From Hirudinaria manillensis (taxonomy: Eukaryota; Annelida; Clitellata; Hirudinida; Hirudinidae): a stretch of 64,000 nucleotides of DNA. A program made the translations under genes and the position numbers. Location of the stretch: assembly GCA_034509925.1 (NCBI GenBank), contig CM067528.1, positions 6,120,001 through 6,184,000 of the forward strand, given 5' to 3'. Under the pieces are notes generated by a model. It was given only the letters and a program-made list of their open reading frames with translations. It was not told the DNA's origin and searched no databases. Position 1 is the stretch's first letter. The number at the start of each line of letters is the position of its first letter. This document shows, piece by piece, positions 13,297 to 26,294 of this stretch.

Positions 13297-15479
13297 TCAT
13301 CAATTTGTTTCTTCTAATTCCATGTGAATTATTTCATTTTATAGCAAGAACATACACGATTTTGACCACCTGCCTGGCTTTTGAAGGCTCTCCAAATTAT
13401 CTGAGAGTTTTTCTTGTTGAATGGGTGCTCTATTAGAAAAGTCATGTATTTATTGAACATTTTAAGCAATTGTTGTAAAAAATCATGTGAATCTGTCTTG
13501 GTCTAAAGATGACATTTAAAAAAGTTGATGTTTTCATTTTTGTCTTACTTAAAGTGTGAATGAGATTGGTAGTATTTGTATTTGAGCTATTTGTGGTGAA
13601 TGTTATGCAATGCCAAATTTCTCTACTTAATATTAGGTAATTTTATTGATTGGTTTCAAATCCATCTAGCGCTTCGCGGATCCTATATACATTCGTTTGG
13701 ATAAATGTCAGCTGGAGTGAACTTGAGATGCGTCGAATTTTTGGTTTAAATATGAGCAAAAAAATCACAATTGTGATTACAAAAATTCTTCTGTTCATTG
13801 TTATACGATTGCGAAGTAAAGCGTCGGCGAAGCATCGCTGTCATGCTTATTACTTGAAAGGGGGAAAAGTATCTCAAAAAAGTCGTTGATGGTGTCTTTG
13901 AGCGTTATGGGGGTTTTATAATGTTAATCACCAACTGGTCTGTGGCGTCATTAGCTTCTCCAATATTTCTGAATGGCTTGCTTACCCACGATTTTTCCTG
14001 AGAGTAATGGAGTTGAGTTATTCTGAGACTTCTGCGTCGGCCTTTACACATAGTTGTTTCTAGCACAATTCTAAAGAATAGGTGTACAGTTAATGTTTGA
14101 TTATTCGTGAATTAATATAATCATTATGCTGACTTGCTGCTGGGCTCAACATAGCGCTTGTGGAATTCATCTTAGATCTCCTCTGGTCCATGTCTTCCCA
14201 AACCACATAATAATTTTTCGTTTTTAAGATTTTCTACTGTTCTTAGAGAAATAAAAGTACAAATATCTTTGAAAAAATTAACGGACACACGATAAACGAC
14301 AGGTAGAGACGAATTCGACATTTTTTTATGGGTAAGATTTAAAATAAGCTGTGACATAATTGCAATTAACTTAGAACCAGTTAAAGTTATCTGCTTCATG
14401 TTAATAGAATATACAAACAATATATTCAAATAGTATTCAACACCCCTCGAATCAGAAATTATTAGACAATTTGTATGTGTAAAAAAATAAGACGAACATC
14501 ATTTATGGACACCACTGGCAAGTAATCCCCGTCAATAAAAGTTACTTACCATTTTAGCATATGTTAATCGATGCGCTAAATCGAATTTTATATTTAAATC
14601 TAATACAACTACGTCAAATACAACAATAAACAGCTAGGAAGACGTTAGACCGGATTGTAATATCAGCCAGGTCGGATTTAGCTGGGCCTTGTAGAAAAGG
14701 GCTCCCTGCACCTATCCCTGCTAATATTAAATTTCAGATAATAAATTCAAGTAGAATTAGTTTTATTCATTGAAGACTTTTATTCTGAATTCGATGAATT
14801 GTTTTGACGACGTCTCTGGCAAAAAGCAAATATTGCAACATGCATGTGACTGTCCAAACTGTGGATTGCAGCTGCAGCCTCCTCTTCGCATAACCGCGTA
14901 AAACGGATCGATTCCTCGAGCCCATGCATGCATCCAGGCATTTAATGATAGAGAAAATGGTCTTCGGTTGGGTAAAAAAGAATAAACGTCCATTTTTTTT
15001 CATTCTGATAGCGATTTCCCTAACTGAAGCGATATTTCTAACATTTATCGTTACTAGAGAGCATCGTCTTATGGGACTCGGAAACAGTAAAATTGATTAG
15101 ACAGGTGAGTTTTATGTTGCTTGAATCCCACATTTGAGGGATACCACGCAACCCAATCGACGATGATATTTTTTTTTGTTCAGACAGATGACATCTTCGA
15201 TCTGGGCTTTAAATCCCACGTTAAGATGTTAACTTATGCCATCACGTCTGGGGACGCAAGTCTACTTCGATCTTGCGGATACAAAAGCAGATTGACATTT
15301 TCGAACAAAGGAGATCTATAACTGCACGGTTTGCTAAAACTAAGATCGAATCATTAAGAGTAACATGTACCTGCATATTATTTTTATTTTATTTCTTAAA
15401 ATAAATCTGACCTGCAATTTCACCTGACCTGATTTTCGAGTCTTAATAAGTCTTCAAATTTCCAAGCACAGTTTATCAG
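13297..15479. other. Gene-free stretch
   Basis: No convincing exon was found. ORFs at 13650-13889 (+) and 14763-15003 (-, two overlapping frames) lack recognisable domains and splice partners. The sequence probably includes old repeats. Confidence 0.5.
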
Positions 15480-15835
15480 ACAGAGAACTCCGATAACTCT
15501 TAATGATGACCGCAAAGTTTCTGGTACCGCATATTTTAGAGTGATATCAAAAAGATAATTTCTATATACAAATGTCAGAGATAATCGGAATTTTTTTTAC
15601 CAACAGAGTGGTAAATGACTGGAATGTTTTACCAGAAGACGTAGTGTTGCTTTAAAATGCATTCTATTTCAAGTTTTCGGTTGACTATTAAGGCGATTTT
15701 TTTTAATTTTTAGCGCTTAGATTTGAAGTTTGATCGTATGTTTTTGTTGATTTTTGGTTTTAGTATCGTTTTATGTGACCCCGCGAATTGTGTGTCCATG
15801 CTTGGTATAAATAAATAAAATAAACACATAAATCG
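15480..15835 (+). mobile_element. Decayed LINE 3' end (CR1/L2/jockey-like), copy 1
   Basis: At about 15592-15650 one frame reads like TNRVVNDWNVLPEDVV, the conserved block near the C-terminus of many non-LTR reverse transcriptases. It is interrupted by a stop immediately afterwards. About 150 bp further on, the sequence ends in a tail of the type ATAAATAAAATAAA (from about 15807), as in CR1/L2-like elements. Only the 3' end is present and the reading frame is broken. Confidence 0.6.
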
Positions 15836-15959
15836 ATTCATCTTTTATGTCCATCTAACAAGTACTTCAAACAATTACTGCCTAAGTGCTCAAGTGAAAC
15901 ATTTTAAATTTACGTAAATATAGAGTAATTTACATATTTGATAGGGTTAAAAAAATCCA

Positions 15960-16435
15960 AAAACGATCTACCAAATCAATACCTTCAGTTGCTAAACACC
16001 CTACATGGAAAGACTAAAATATCATAAACTTATGACCCTGGAGAGACGTCGCCTCTGCGTACTTAACATTTTGCTTCCAATTACTTAATGGCTTTGTGGA
16101 TTTAACACTGAGGCATCTGCTACATGTCCAGGATTACCCAGGCACGAGAAGACACAGGTTCAAACTTCGACATAGTAAATTTTCAACCAATATTGTCAAA
16201 TATTCTTTCTGCAATAGGATCATAAAACAATGGGATGCACTACCAAATGAAACGGTGAACTCAAATACAATCTCTCGTTTTAATGCGCTGATACGAGACT
16301 TTGACTTCAATAGTTTCTTAACATATACTTGATTATCCTTTCCATTCGGAGCTTGTGTTGTACTTTTTGTATGTAAATTGTACATTTAGTGTTCTCAAGG
16401 AGCCTTCAGTTTGATGTTTTAAGTAAATAAACGAA
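15960..16435 (+). mobile_element. Decayed LINE 3' end (CR1/L2/jockey-like), copy 2
   Basis: Frames in this stretch read ERLKYHKLMTLERRRLCVLN and then, after a stop and frameshift, HRFKLRHSKFSTNIVKYSF with CNRIIKQWDALPNETVNSN (ORF 16096-16332). This is the typical closing part of a non-LTR retrotransposon ORF2, downstream of the reverse transcriptase fingers and palm. An AT-rich tail follows near 16425. It is a second, independent 5'-truncated relic next to copy 1. Confidence 0.7.
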
Positions 16436-17410
16436 TACACATTATTTGTTAATTATTAAAAATTATTTTATTAAATTACGTAAAGTTAAATTTTCTGATG
16501 GTTCATGCTTTAAGTGGTATCGGATTTAAGTGTATCGTGGCTGTTACAAAACTCACTTTTCTCATCAATAATCCTTAGCATGGATTCCTTACTGAACTAA
16601 ACATATTAATAAAAGATCCAATAAATAAAGATTAATGTTTATTGTTTAAATAATTACGTACAAGCATTGAATAGACATTTTTGACTTCATATTTTGACTT
16701 GCAGCTTAATTTTTATGCCAATTTATATGAAGTTTTTATTCGTAAATTCGAATCTTAAGTGAAATTTATCAATAAAATTTGAATATTTGTGTGATTCCTT
16801 AAATTAATGAAAGGAGAATAAGATGTTTGTAAAAGTACAAATTAAAGGGAAAGTTTCTAATTATGATTTCAGTACCAATAGAGTAGTACGCAACTAGAAG
16901 ACTGTTTAAATTAGAGATCTTAATTAACATCTTGTTCATTGATTTGATTGCTTCCGGGTTCCTTAAGAGTAATCGCGTTTAAATTAATTGCTTATTGCTT
17001 TCTAAACGATCATCGATGTAGCTGCTAGAGTAAATTGTTTATGATCTCTGATCTATGCTATTAGCCATCGTATCAGTAGCTTGGAAAGTTCAATTAATTC
17101 CCAAACTGTGGCATTCAAAATAGGTTTTCAAAATAGGATTTCGAGAAATTTGTGTGCTTTAAAGAATAAGAATAAGGTGTATTATTACTTTTATATTTTG
17201 CATAAATTAAGATTTTAAACTAAATTTAATCGACGGAAATCATCTCTTGCAAAAAGGCAATTCGTTTCTTGTTCAATCCAGTTAATTGTCTGAAAAAAAC
17301 TTTCAAAGTTCATTTCTTGAGATTCTACTAAAGCTAAAGTTCCGGAACAAAACGATGCCTTTATGAGTAAGGATAATTGATCACTTTGTAATCGTGCCCA
17401 ACGTGATGCC
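16436..17410. other. Gene-free stretch upstream of the integrin gene
   Basis: AT-rich, with no exon or repeat that I can identify. The distal promoter of the integrin gene would lie here. Confidence 0.4.
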
Positions 17411-17418
17411 TATAAAAT
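17411..17418 (+). promoter_or_regulatory. Possible TATA box of the integrin alpha gene
   Basis: TATAAAAT lies 43 bp before the chosen start ATG (17454). The inverted second copy also has a TTTATAAAC about 30 bp before its ATG, which supports a conserved core promoter but implies a short 5' UTR. Confidence 0.4.
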
Positions 17419-17453
17419 GAATATAGATTGTGATCAATGACTTTTCACAGGCT

Positions 17454-20400
17454 ATGGCGCTTCTAACAACCACCTTCTTCACTACTTTGGTGTTTCGGCA
17501 ACTTGTGACAGTTGAAATTTTTGACAAATCCGTTGTCTATTTCACTCCAGATCCCGATATTTCAATGCACAATAAAGAATCTGGTTATTTCGGCTATTCC
17601 ATGACTTCCTACAAATCGGGCAGCGATAACTGGTGAGTTTCTTAACTTGGAAATAAGTTAAACGATGTTTATTTAGCGATGTAGCTGAAACAACGTTTTT
17701 ACTAAAATTTTAATTGATAAGAATCGCAGCTATAAAAGATCCAGAATAAATGTTTCTTCGTAATATCCATTTTATCGAAATTTCCTACTTCGTTTTGGAA
17801 ACTATAATGCCATGGAACTTTAGAGTAGAAGACATATAATTCATATATATTTTACTCTGTTTGAGGCTTTTGGTCGGAGCCCCAAAGTCCAACTTATCAT
17901 CAAATCATTTTTCTCCTGGAGTTGTACAGAGCTGTCACTTGTCGCAGGAAAACATGACGTGTAAATTATCTTATCACAATCAAGGTATTTTATGTAGTTT
18001 TTAATTTCTACTTTCTTAAATATTCAAAAAAATTGATCTATTCTTTAATTCAGAGTTATTTAAACAACAAATTTCCATTTTTTTAAATTTGCAAAATGCT
18101 TAAAATGATACACTAAAAGTGAAACAAAAATCGCTCCATCCAAATCACTAAAACTGGTAATAAATTATTACAAGTTAGCAAGAGCATTACCGATAAAACT
18201 TAATTAGAATAATTAAAAATCGGTGTACCCTAATGTGCCTAAATAGAAGTCGTAATTGGTGTTCTACGAATGTTCGATGAATGTCGTGTACTCAACGAAA
18301 ACTTACCTAGACAAATCCAATATCTGAATATCACTAAAGGGCCAACCATTTTGTGAGGTAACACCACTGAGGGCGAGTTGGAAAAGATGATCCTGATTTA
18401 GGGTTTCGTTGCAATAAATATTCAACAAGCATATTTGAACAGAGAAGCCATTTTAAGCGATACCTGATTGAAATGCAATAGTAGATAGATGCAAAGATAT
18501 CAAGGATCAACATCATAAACTGAGAAAATTTAGTAAAACAAGAAGTAGTGGCTAGATAACTGACCAATTGATTACCGATAACCAACAGGGATTATCGAGG
18601 TCTTAGCAAGAGTACTTAACCAATTGCTTTGAAATTTTGACACAACATAGTGTTCGATTAGAGGAGTGTTTTTGTATAGGTTTCATATATATGCCCACAA
18701 CTATATCAAGTAAAAATACGCTTTTTTTCCGAAAATTCTGCCATCTTGCCACGAAACCTCACTTCGTGTTTCATCTTATCTTGGTTGAAACTGTTTATTT
18801 TAATCAACATTTCTTTTTCTAATGGCCCTTCTCTGCTCTGCTGTTCCATTTAAGCAAAAAATGGAGCAGTTTCACATACCTTCCCTGCAGAACTGGCAAT
18901 GACGAAGTCATTTTAAGATCACAACAAGCAGCCACATAAGTTTATTGTATCCAATATTCTAAAGAAGCCTTGTAATAATTTCAAGAGTTTTTCAGATCGG
19001 CTTTTGAAAAAAAATAGCATGAACATTATTCGTATTTAAGGAGACTAAAGTCTGATTGTGTGGGGTTCCATTTACTTCACAATGATGATTTTCATCCTGC
19101 TGGATATTATTAATGAAATGCTAAACTTAATCATCTCAAAATTAACAAAATCCCAAATAATATCTTCTTTTATCAGACAATGAAATGTGGCGGGATCAAA
19201 TGTTCGGAGCAACGTTGTTTTCACAAATGGAATCAAATGGTACTAAAGAAATAACTGTAAGGAAATTATTGAAATTGTTATGAAAACGTTACTGTAATCG
19301 TAAATCTTTGTAATGATATGCAAGGATTAAGGAGATAATTAATTAAAGAATCTTAGTAGTTTGCATTCTAGTATTTCAACTAAATATATAATGATAATTT
19401 TAAAAAAATAGTTTTTAAAATATGCAAGATTATCAATCAGATATGTGGCTTCAAGAAGGTGAGCCTGTCCACGACCGGTCCATTATGTCCTGGAGCATGT
19501 TCAGTATTTAGGGATGGCAGAGATACCACGTCTTTTAACGCCCCAGGAGAGGACGTAAGGTATATTCTTGACGAGGCATTAAGAGTTTATAAAGGGTACT
19601 ACTTCTCCAGCTACGCACAAATTGGATTTTCACTCCACAAAAGTCAAGAGGTCTGTCGATACTCATATTCACAAATAAGCAATTTCACTCTTCATTAGTG
19701 CACTTTCTTCATTTCAAACAGGATCATAGGCAGTTATTTGGCACTCCAGGCCTTATGTCCTGGAAAGGTTAGAGACTTCATTATTTCATCGTGTTAATTC
19801 GTGTGTTAACTTTAAAGAACAATTATTCATAACTACTTTTTAAGTCTGGACGTTAGGGCAGTAATTATGCAATTATTTAACTTTTGAAAGGCGGAGTGAA
19901 CGTACGTTCTGGAGAAAAAGAGTGTACTTTTTATAATGCGAGTGCAGAAGTTGTGGAACTTGCTGGTAAGTTTAATCGCATTCGAATTAATTCATAATCA
20001 TTCTATTAACACATAATCGACATAAAAGTAGGTTATAAACCTCAGCACGTTTATATTTGATCCATAATTTAATTAAGTCGAACGAATAAATATTTTTCTG
20101 ACTTCTATATAGGGCTTCATGACAGTGCTTTTTCTGTTCCTTTCGGTAGATCATGGATACTGGATACCTATATCTTTTCTAATACTCCTGCAGTGGCTTA
20201 TGTGCTCGATCTGCAGTAAGGTCAATTCTGCAGTCAGAGACATCCACTTCTTAGACTATGTTCTTTTCCAGCAAGACAAATCCTATAAGAATGATAAAAG
20301 CAACCAAGAGCATTCCGCCATTTTCAATGAGAAAAAGGTTTATTCTGGTTATTTGTGTTAGCTATACGGTATTCCAGAGGACGACTTGTTTTAATTTTCG

Positions 20401-23400
20401 CCTATTTTCTTGGCAAATTATCGAAGTTCTGACCAATTAGCTCGCCTGGGATAATTATGTGCAAGGAAAGCAAAAATGAAGTCATTTCAACCAGCAACAT
20501 GACGACCGTTTCGGATAGGACCTCTTACTTCATTTAAGGCTACTTATCCATCTATCTCATTCTTCGCTCGGGCCTTTTCTGAGTAGTGCACTGTGAATTG
20601 TTGTGCAAACTCTGCATTGTTTTGGAGACCTTGTATTCTTCCAATAGAGACCGGATGCAGACCGGGTTTCGAACCCGTAATTTACTCGTTAACTGATATC
20701 TTCAACCACTTTAACCATCTTCACATAGAATTTAATCATCTCAGTTAACTTTCACAACAATTGGAATTAGGCAAAAACGCTTTTAGATTTAATGCTTTAT
20801 TTAATACTTTCGTTCATAATTTAATCATAAAAGGTTATGCCGTTGCACACTTGAAAAAAAACGAGAAAAGACACTTAATTCTCCTTTCCGCACCAAAATA
20901 TCAAGGAAGCGGAAAAGTAAGTAATTTGTGAAAATTATTCATTCAGGTGAAAATTATTCTCATTATTTAATGAGAGTTTTTAATAAAACATCTCGTTGAC
21001 TTGGGTTTACACGATGTAAATTAGCTTCAGAATTAATTTTAAAAATTTCTTAAATTAAATTAATTACGTCATATCAGTAATTTGTATGTATTATAATCAT
21101 TCCCAGGTATCCATTTTAGATATCGATGATCATTGCAACGCAACCTTAAAGCAGGTCCTCAGTATAAGCTGCGTAAGTAATTATATTCTCTTGGAGGCCA
21201 ATGAAATAAATTCATGCAAAGTTATGTCAAACAGTTTGAATGCATGTTTGGGTCATCCATACTCGCTTTGGATGTGGATGGTGATGGAACGGACGAGATA
21301 ATGGTAGGAGCTCCATTCTATAACCTGACCAAAGGTGATGAGGGTGCTGTGTTCGTTTATAAAGAAGTTAACGTGAGTTCAAATTCCTCTTACAATTAAC
21401 TCATGATTACTCTTCTTTAATGGAGCTAAGTTCAAATAATATAGATTCTCATGATAATGACTGAACACTTAATTATAAGTAATCATAAATAATAATCATA
21501 ATAAATACAATAAAGCAAGATGTGATTCATAACGAGTCGACAAATCGTAAAGGTAGGATTAAATGTATTTCAACTTCGATGTTTGCTTTCAATCGATTGT
21601 CAATAAGGGTGCATATCAGCAACAAGTCATACTTACTGGGAGAGGGAAAAGTGGATCAAGATTTGGAACGACATTGCATTCTCTCGAAGATATCGACATG
21701 GATGGATTTAAGGGTTAATTTAAGAGATGTTTTTGTTTGTTAAAACTTTATCAGATTTATGAAATCATGAAAATGTCGACAGAGAAGAGTTTCTTCATTG
21801 ACGATGATATACAGTCATTACACTTCATTGTAATTATCACTCGACAGATATCGTAGTAGGTTCTCCGTACGAGGATCAAGGCGTCGCCTATTTGTATCTT
21901 GGAACGAATGGAACATTCGAGAGTAATTATTCGCAAATGATTGAAGCTTCTTCTTTCGGGTCACATCTGATGAGGTTTGGATACTCTTTCCACGTCCTTC
22001 CACTTGTTGGTTCTTATGGAGGTCAGTTTCACTTTATGAGTTGTCTTTGTAATTTATTTCAAATACATACAATAAGTACATTATTATAAATTTGTTGACG
22101 TCTTTAATATGATAAATTGACGAACCAGCTCTTATTATTAAATTAAGGGGATCAAAAATTTCGTCTCGATAGCTTTAATAAGAACAAATTAAAATAAAGT
22201 ATTATACATGTTTATTGTAGGTCTGGCTATTGGTGCTTACCTCTCGGACCTTGTTGCGTTCATGAAAATCAGACCACAACATACAATATCGGTTGATGTG
22301 AAGTTTGACTCTCAAACATTTTCGTGGGTCAAATCCAACTGCATCGGATTTCTAAATCAGACCTCTAAAGTTGACATATCATTAATTTTCCATTACGTAA
22401 TAAAACCGAAAGAACTCAAGATATTCGGTACGTTTTTAAATTTGAGAAATTATAATGATTATTTACTTATAATAGTAATTCATTATCCCAATTCTTAATT
22501 GTTTTATTAATGAATTTCAGGTAATCAGTTCTACCGGAAAACAGGTTTGTTGTGATTCGAAATTCACGAAACTGACATTTTTCTATCAATTGTAATTTAA
22601 ATCCAGAAATTAATTATGAATTGGAGATTGACGAGGATAATTTGAGAGGATATGTAATCGATCAAGGACAGAAAAAAGTTCACAGTGTTATAAAGGAAAT
22701 ACATTTTCAAGAAAATAGGATGGATGTAGTTCAGAACTGGACTATCAACGTTGATATAAAAGTAAGCTTCACTACAAGTAACTTTTGCTAACCTTAATTA
22801 CCAAGCAAGGAGACTGATAAGCTATCGCCTGTAATCGACGTTTACTCGGAATATGACCTCGTAGATAAACACGCCAGTATCCATTGAAACAGATCATAGC
22901 GATGTCCCTCTTAATTACAATTTGTATTAGTTGGTGGTAACTACTTCCTCAATTCCAAAACTTTCAGCTTCATATGGAATGGATATCAATGCTAATAAAA
23001 TTCAAGCTTTCTGAAATTCTAAATTCAATGAGCTTAATAAATAGAAATAAAAGTTGGAAATTAAATTAACTAAAAGCGTAGAGATAAACTTTAAAAAATA
23101 AAGATTACTAATGATTTATAAATTATTTTTCATATTTCTTTTCAGAAACAACCATTGCTTGTTTTGCAGCCAGTGGTTTTAAAACTGAATGTGAGCGTCT
23201 CCAAATTTGACAAAGAAATAAACCCGTTTTTCAATTTCGATTATCAGAAATCGTATGAGGTGTGTTTACGAAAATGAATAACAGATTCGTAAAAAATAAA
23301 TATTAAAATACTATTATCAAGATTCCTTTCAAAGAAGATTCAAGAATTATCCAATGTTACCCAAACGTCAGCTACCAATTGTCAATCAAACGATCTCTCG

Positions 23401-25576
23401 TGGTTGGTTCAAGGTCAACCTCCATCATCGGTGTTTATCTTCGCAACTTCGGCGATTCAACCTACCACACGGAGTTCTCATTGGACCACGGACAATTTCT
23501 TACGCTCACGAATATAACAGAAAATAACTACGTCAAATGCAATACGAACACCAGTGTCTTACATTTTTGTGAGATCAACACGTTGATTCTGAACGATTCG
23601 CCAATTCCATTGTATTTTGAGGCATATTTTGCCGTGAAAGAAAATGCGAGCAGTAATAGCATGGGAATTAAATTAAATCCGTTCCATGGACATGGGCAAA
23701 TGGAGAAAATCGATTTGAAATGGTGGTATCAATCGGAAATTATAGTCATCAAGTAGGATCTATAATACAAAATATTTTGATTGCAACTGATATTTAGATA
23801 TTTTAACTAAGTAAATTGAATTTTTAATGCAAATAATTTAAACAGGGCCTCCAATGCATCAATCTCCGAAAACTCCCATGAAATTGTTCATTTTTACGAT
23901 ATTAGAAACATTGGACCTGGCGTACATCCAAATCTATCCATTTCAGTTTTTATTCCATCAATTTCCATCATTTGTTGCATGTGGAACTTGGTTGAGGCAT
24001 GTATAATTTGAATATTGGAGTTAATCGAAATGCCTTTTAATGTTGCTAAATGTAAATTTATGCAAAACCTAAATCATGTTATTAATGTTACAGTTAAAAT
24101 AGTATAATCAAACTATTTAAAAAATACAGTTGGCCAATATACTCCCGTAACTGTAACTAATATCTATAATCATTTATTTCAATATTATAGAAAATTATCA
24201 TCTTTAAAATTAAATTCTTTTCTTGATTAAACAGGTCGAGACCAAATCGACTAGAAAAATCAGTAAAATGTTGGAAGTCTTAAATACCGTGAAAAATTCT
24301 GAAAATGGTAGCACACTTTTCACCGATGACACCTTGAATCTGGTAGTTCAAAAATATATTTCGGTCATTGATTTAGTTCATTTAAAGCATTTAACCTTTA
24401 TATCATAGACGTGCTCCAACTTTGATTGTCAAGAATATCAGTTTAATATACAAAACATGCAGCCTGAAGATACCATAGACTTTCGAATCATGGTAACCAT
24501 TAATGGTTCAATATCAGAGCAACTGAAGGTTACAAAAATTGAAGGGTTGAATTAAGATTTTGATTTCCTCAAACTTTCAAACCTTTGAGCAGAAGTTGAA
24601 GAAAGTGACCATTGAGAGCCAGATTGTTCTACAACCGAATTTACTCAACGAGTCTAAAGAGAGTTTTGCAAACTCAAATCTCAATCGATCCAGTCTTCGT
24701 ATTTTGGTAAAAATTTTATTTAATGAAAACGTCAACATATTTTGTGAAGCTTTGGTACCAGAGTCTTTTTCCTTAAATTAATGTCATTCTTGGCTGTCTC
24801 GAGAAGGACCATTGAAATGACTCGTATTGTTTCTCCAGTGATCTTGGTCTGGAAACGTGAAATTATTTCTTCTTAACAGCTCCATTTAATAATTTGCCCA
24901 TCGATTACTTAATTCACAGTTGCGAACAGTTTGCCGCGTGGTTAGTCCTGAGGGTGATATCATTCATATCGTGTAACATGTGCACAGTATCCCAACCGTA
25001 TTCCCATACATTGAGGGCGTTGGTAGATCGGTTTAGAAATGTATTCACACGCTAATAGGTTTGGTAAGGTACTCACTTTATCGGTTAAATACTGCGCATG
25101 CTATTTTTTTTACGAATTCAACTACCGTTTGTTATTTAATAAATATTTTATCATTTCATCTAAATTCACGATTATACAGCTTAAATCAGCACATGTGTCA
25201 CACTCAGTTCAAAGGCAAATTCCCTGGTGGTTGCTTCTTACCTGTCTACTAATTGGAGTTATACACCTGATTTTGCTCATCTTGTTGTTGAAAAAAGTGA
25301 GTTGATGTTTTTGGCTAGACTTCCTTTCTTGAGACTTTGTGCAATAAAATTCGAGGTAATTTTTGTATGTGAAACTTCAACTATAAAGTTGAAAATTCTT
25401 GAAAATGTTTGCATGTGTCGTTTCAGTGCGGATTTTTCCGGCGTAGGGGGCGTGAGAAATTGGAGAAAGAGAGGTATTTAGTTGAGGTCAGCAAACTAAA
25501 TTCTCAAAAATTATCTGGAAATCAAATGACTGAAGATAAAACCGAAGCGGAATTACCACAAAAAACATTTGTTTAG
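17454..25576 (+). CDS. Integrin alpha subunit without I-domain
   Basis: A cell-surface adhesion receptor subunit that would pair with an integrin beta chain. Exons: 17454-17632, 17866-17984, 19177-19256, 19459-19650, 19722-19767, 19891-19965, 20113-20215, 20272-20356, 20834-20916, 21107-21172, 21235-21372, 21516-21552, 21627-21713, 21848-22021, 22221-22427, 22521-22544, 22607-22761, 23146-23259, 23322-23752, 23846-23990, 24235-24342, 24409-24528, 24593-24706, 25180-25296 and 25427-25576. A signal peptide (MALLTTTFFTTLVF) precedes the FG-GAP propeller (LLVGAPKS; calcium loops DVDGDGTDEIMVGAP and DIDMDGFKDIVVGSP). Thigh and calf domains, one membrane helix (WWLLLTCLLIGVIHLILLILLL) and the tail motif GFFRR (usually GFFKR) follow. 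All junctions keep phase except exon 7 to exon 8, which I could not reconcile. No I-domain or RGD-class assignment is possible. Confidence 0.88.
20480..20740 (-). mobile_element. tRNA-derived SINE
   Basis: Read on the minus strand, an A-box-like GGTTAAAGTGGTT (about 20704-20718) is followed about 35 bp later by a B-box-like GGTTCGAAACCC (about 20664-20676), the internal pol III promoter layout of a tRNA. The acceptor and anticodon arms do not fold into a clean tRNA, and the sequence continues for some 180 bp of unrelated body toward 20480. This is typical of a SINE. It lies in the intron after integrin exon 8, opposite to the gene. The outer limits are estimates. Confidence 0.6.
23325..24600 (+). 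repeat. Inverted near-identical repeat, left arm
   Basis: Exons 19-22 and the introns between them (about 23325-24600) are nearly identical to the reverse complement of about 59445-60720. Paired exons have the same lengths (431, 145, 108 and 120 bp) and introns differ by scattered single bases. Identity falls off sharply on both sides: exon 18 and exon 23 differ at many residues between the copies. Confidence 0.9.
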
Positions 25577-26294
25577 CTTTCTATTGTCTGGATTTTTACT
25601 GTATGTTAGACAATCCCTATTGAATAATTAAGTTGCTCGTGTAAAAGTTTTGTTACTAATAATGCACTATTTTAGTTATATAATAAAAAATCATTGATGG
25701 AGGTGTTAGTATCCATTTAGTTATTCAGTCGCTTGCGATGAAGACTTTTTGAAACTTATTTTGCAATTTATTTCGACAAAACTCAGAAACGACGGAACTT
25801 CTTTGGGACGATCGTTCAAAGAGCATGAAGCATTCCCTTGCACGACTAGTAGACGAGCTTTTCACATATGTTCAATCAATCTCACATATTTTATAGCGCC
25901 CTTTACAGAGGTCAAACCCCTCTTTCGGTCTAACGTTCTGCAGTGGCGGAATAAGAAATACTTGAAGATGATCAAGACCTTAAGTAATATTCAATTTGAA
26001 ATTTTAGCAATTCCAGGTCTCAAAAGTTTTTGAAAATGTTTAATGTTAAATAAAATATAGGACAATTTTAAGCAACTTATGGAATCATTAAAGACGAAAT
26101 TTTAGAATTGAGACGTCTGGCAAAAAAATACTAAATCCTTATCGAAATAAATGAAAATAATAAAAACAAAATATTACCCGCCAAACTAGATACAATTTAA
26201 TTTTTTCTTTGTATTCAGAAATTTTTTTACTCTTTCACGATCTATATTCACACAAGAAAAAACACATTTTATTTATCGTCTTGCGCTGTGCGTG
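25577..26294. other. Intergenic region integrin/ECHS1
   Basis: About 0.7 kb with no recognisable gene; it should contain the integrin 3' UTR and the ECHS1 promoter. The ORF at 25749-26033 shows no family features. Confidence 0.4.

Noticed and set aside
13650..13889. 79-residue ORF downstream of TMEM30A
   Set aside because: No domain, start context or splice partner; likely chance.
14763..15003. Two overlapping minus-strand ORFs
   Set aside because: Two overlapping frames are open in the same sequence, neither with recognisable motifs; likely chance or old repeat.
20640..20740. A genuine tRNA gene
   Set aside because: A- and B-box-like elements are present but the stems do not pair as a full cloverleaf, and no clean anticodon arm is seen; SINE is the better reading.
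23991..24000. GC donor (GAG/GCATGT) at the end of integrin exon 20
   Set aside because: A GT donor six bases earlier (AACTTG/GTTGAG) keeps phase and avoids a duplicated Val-Glu at the junction.
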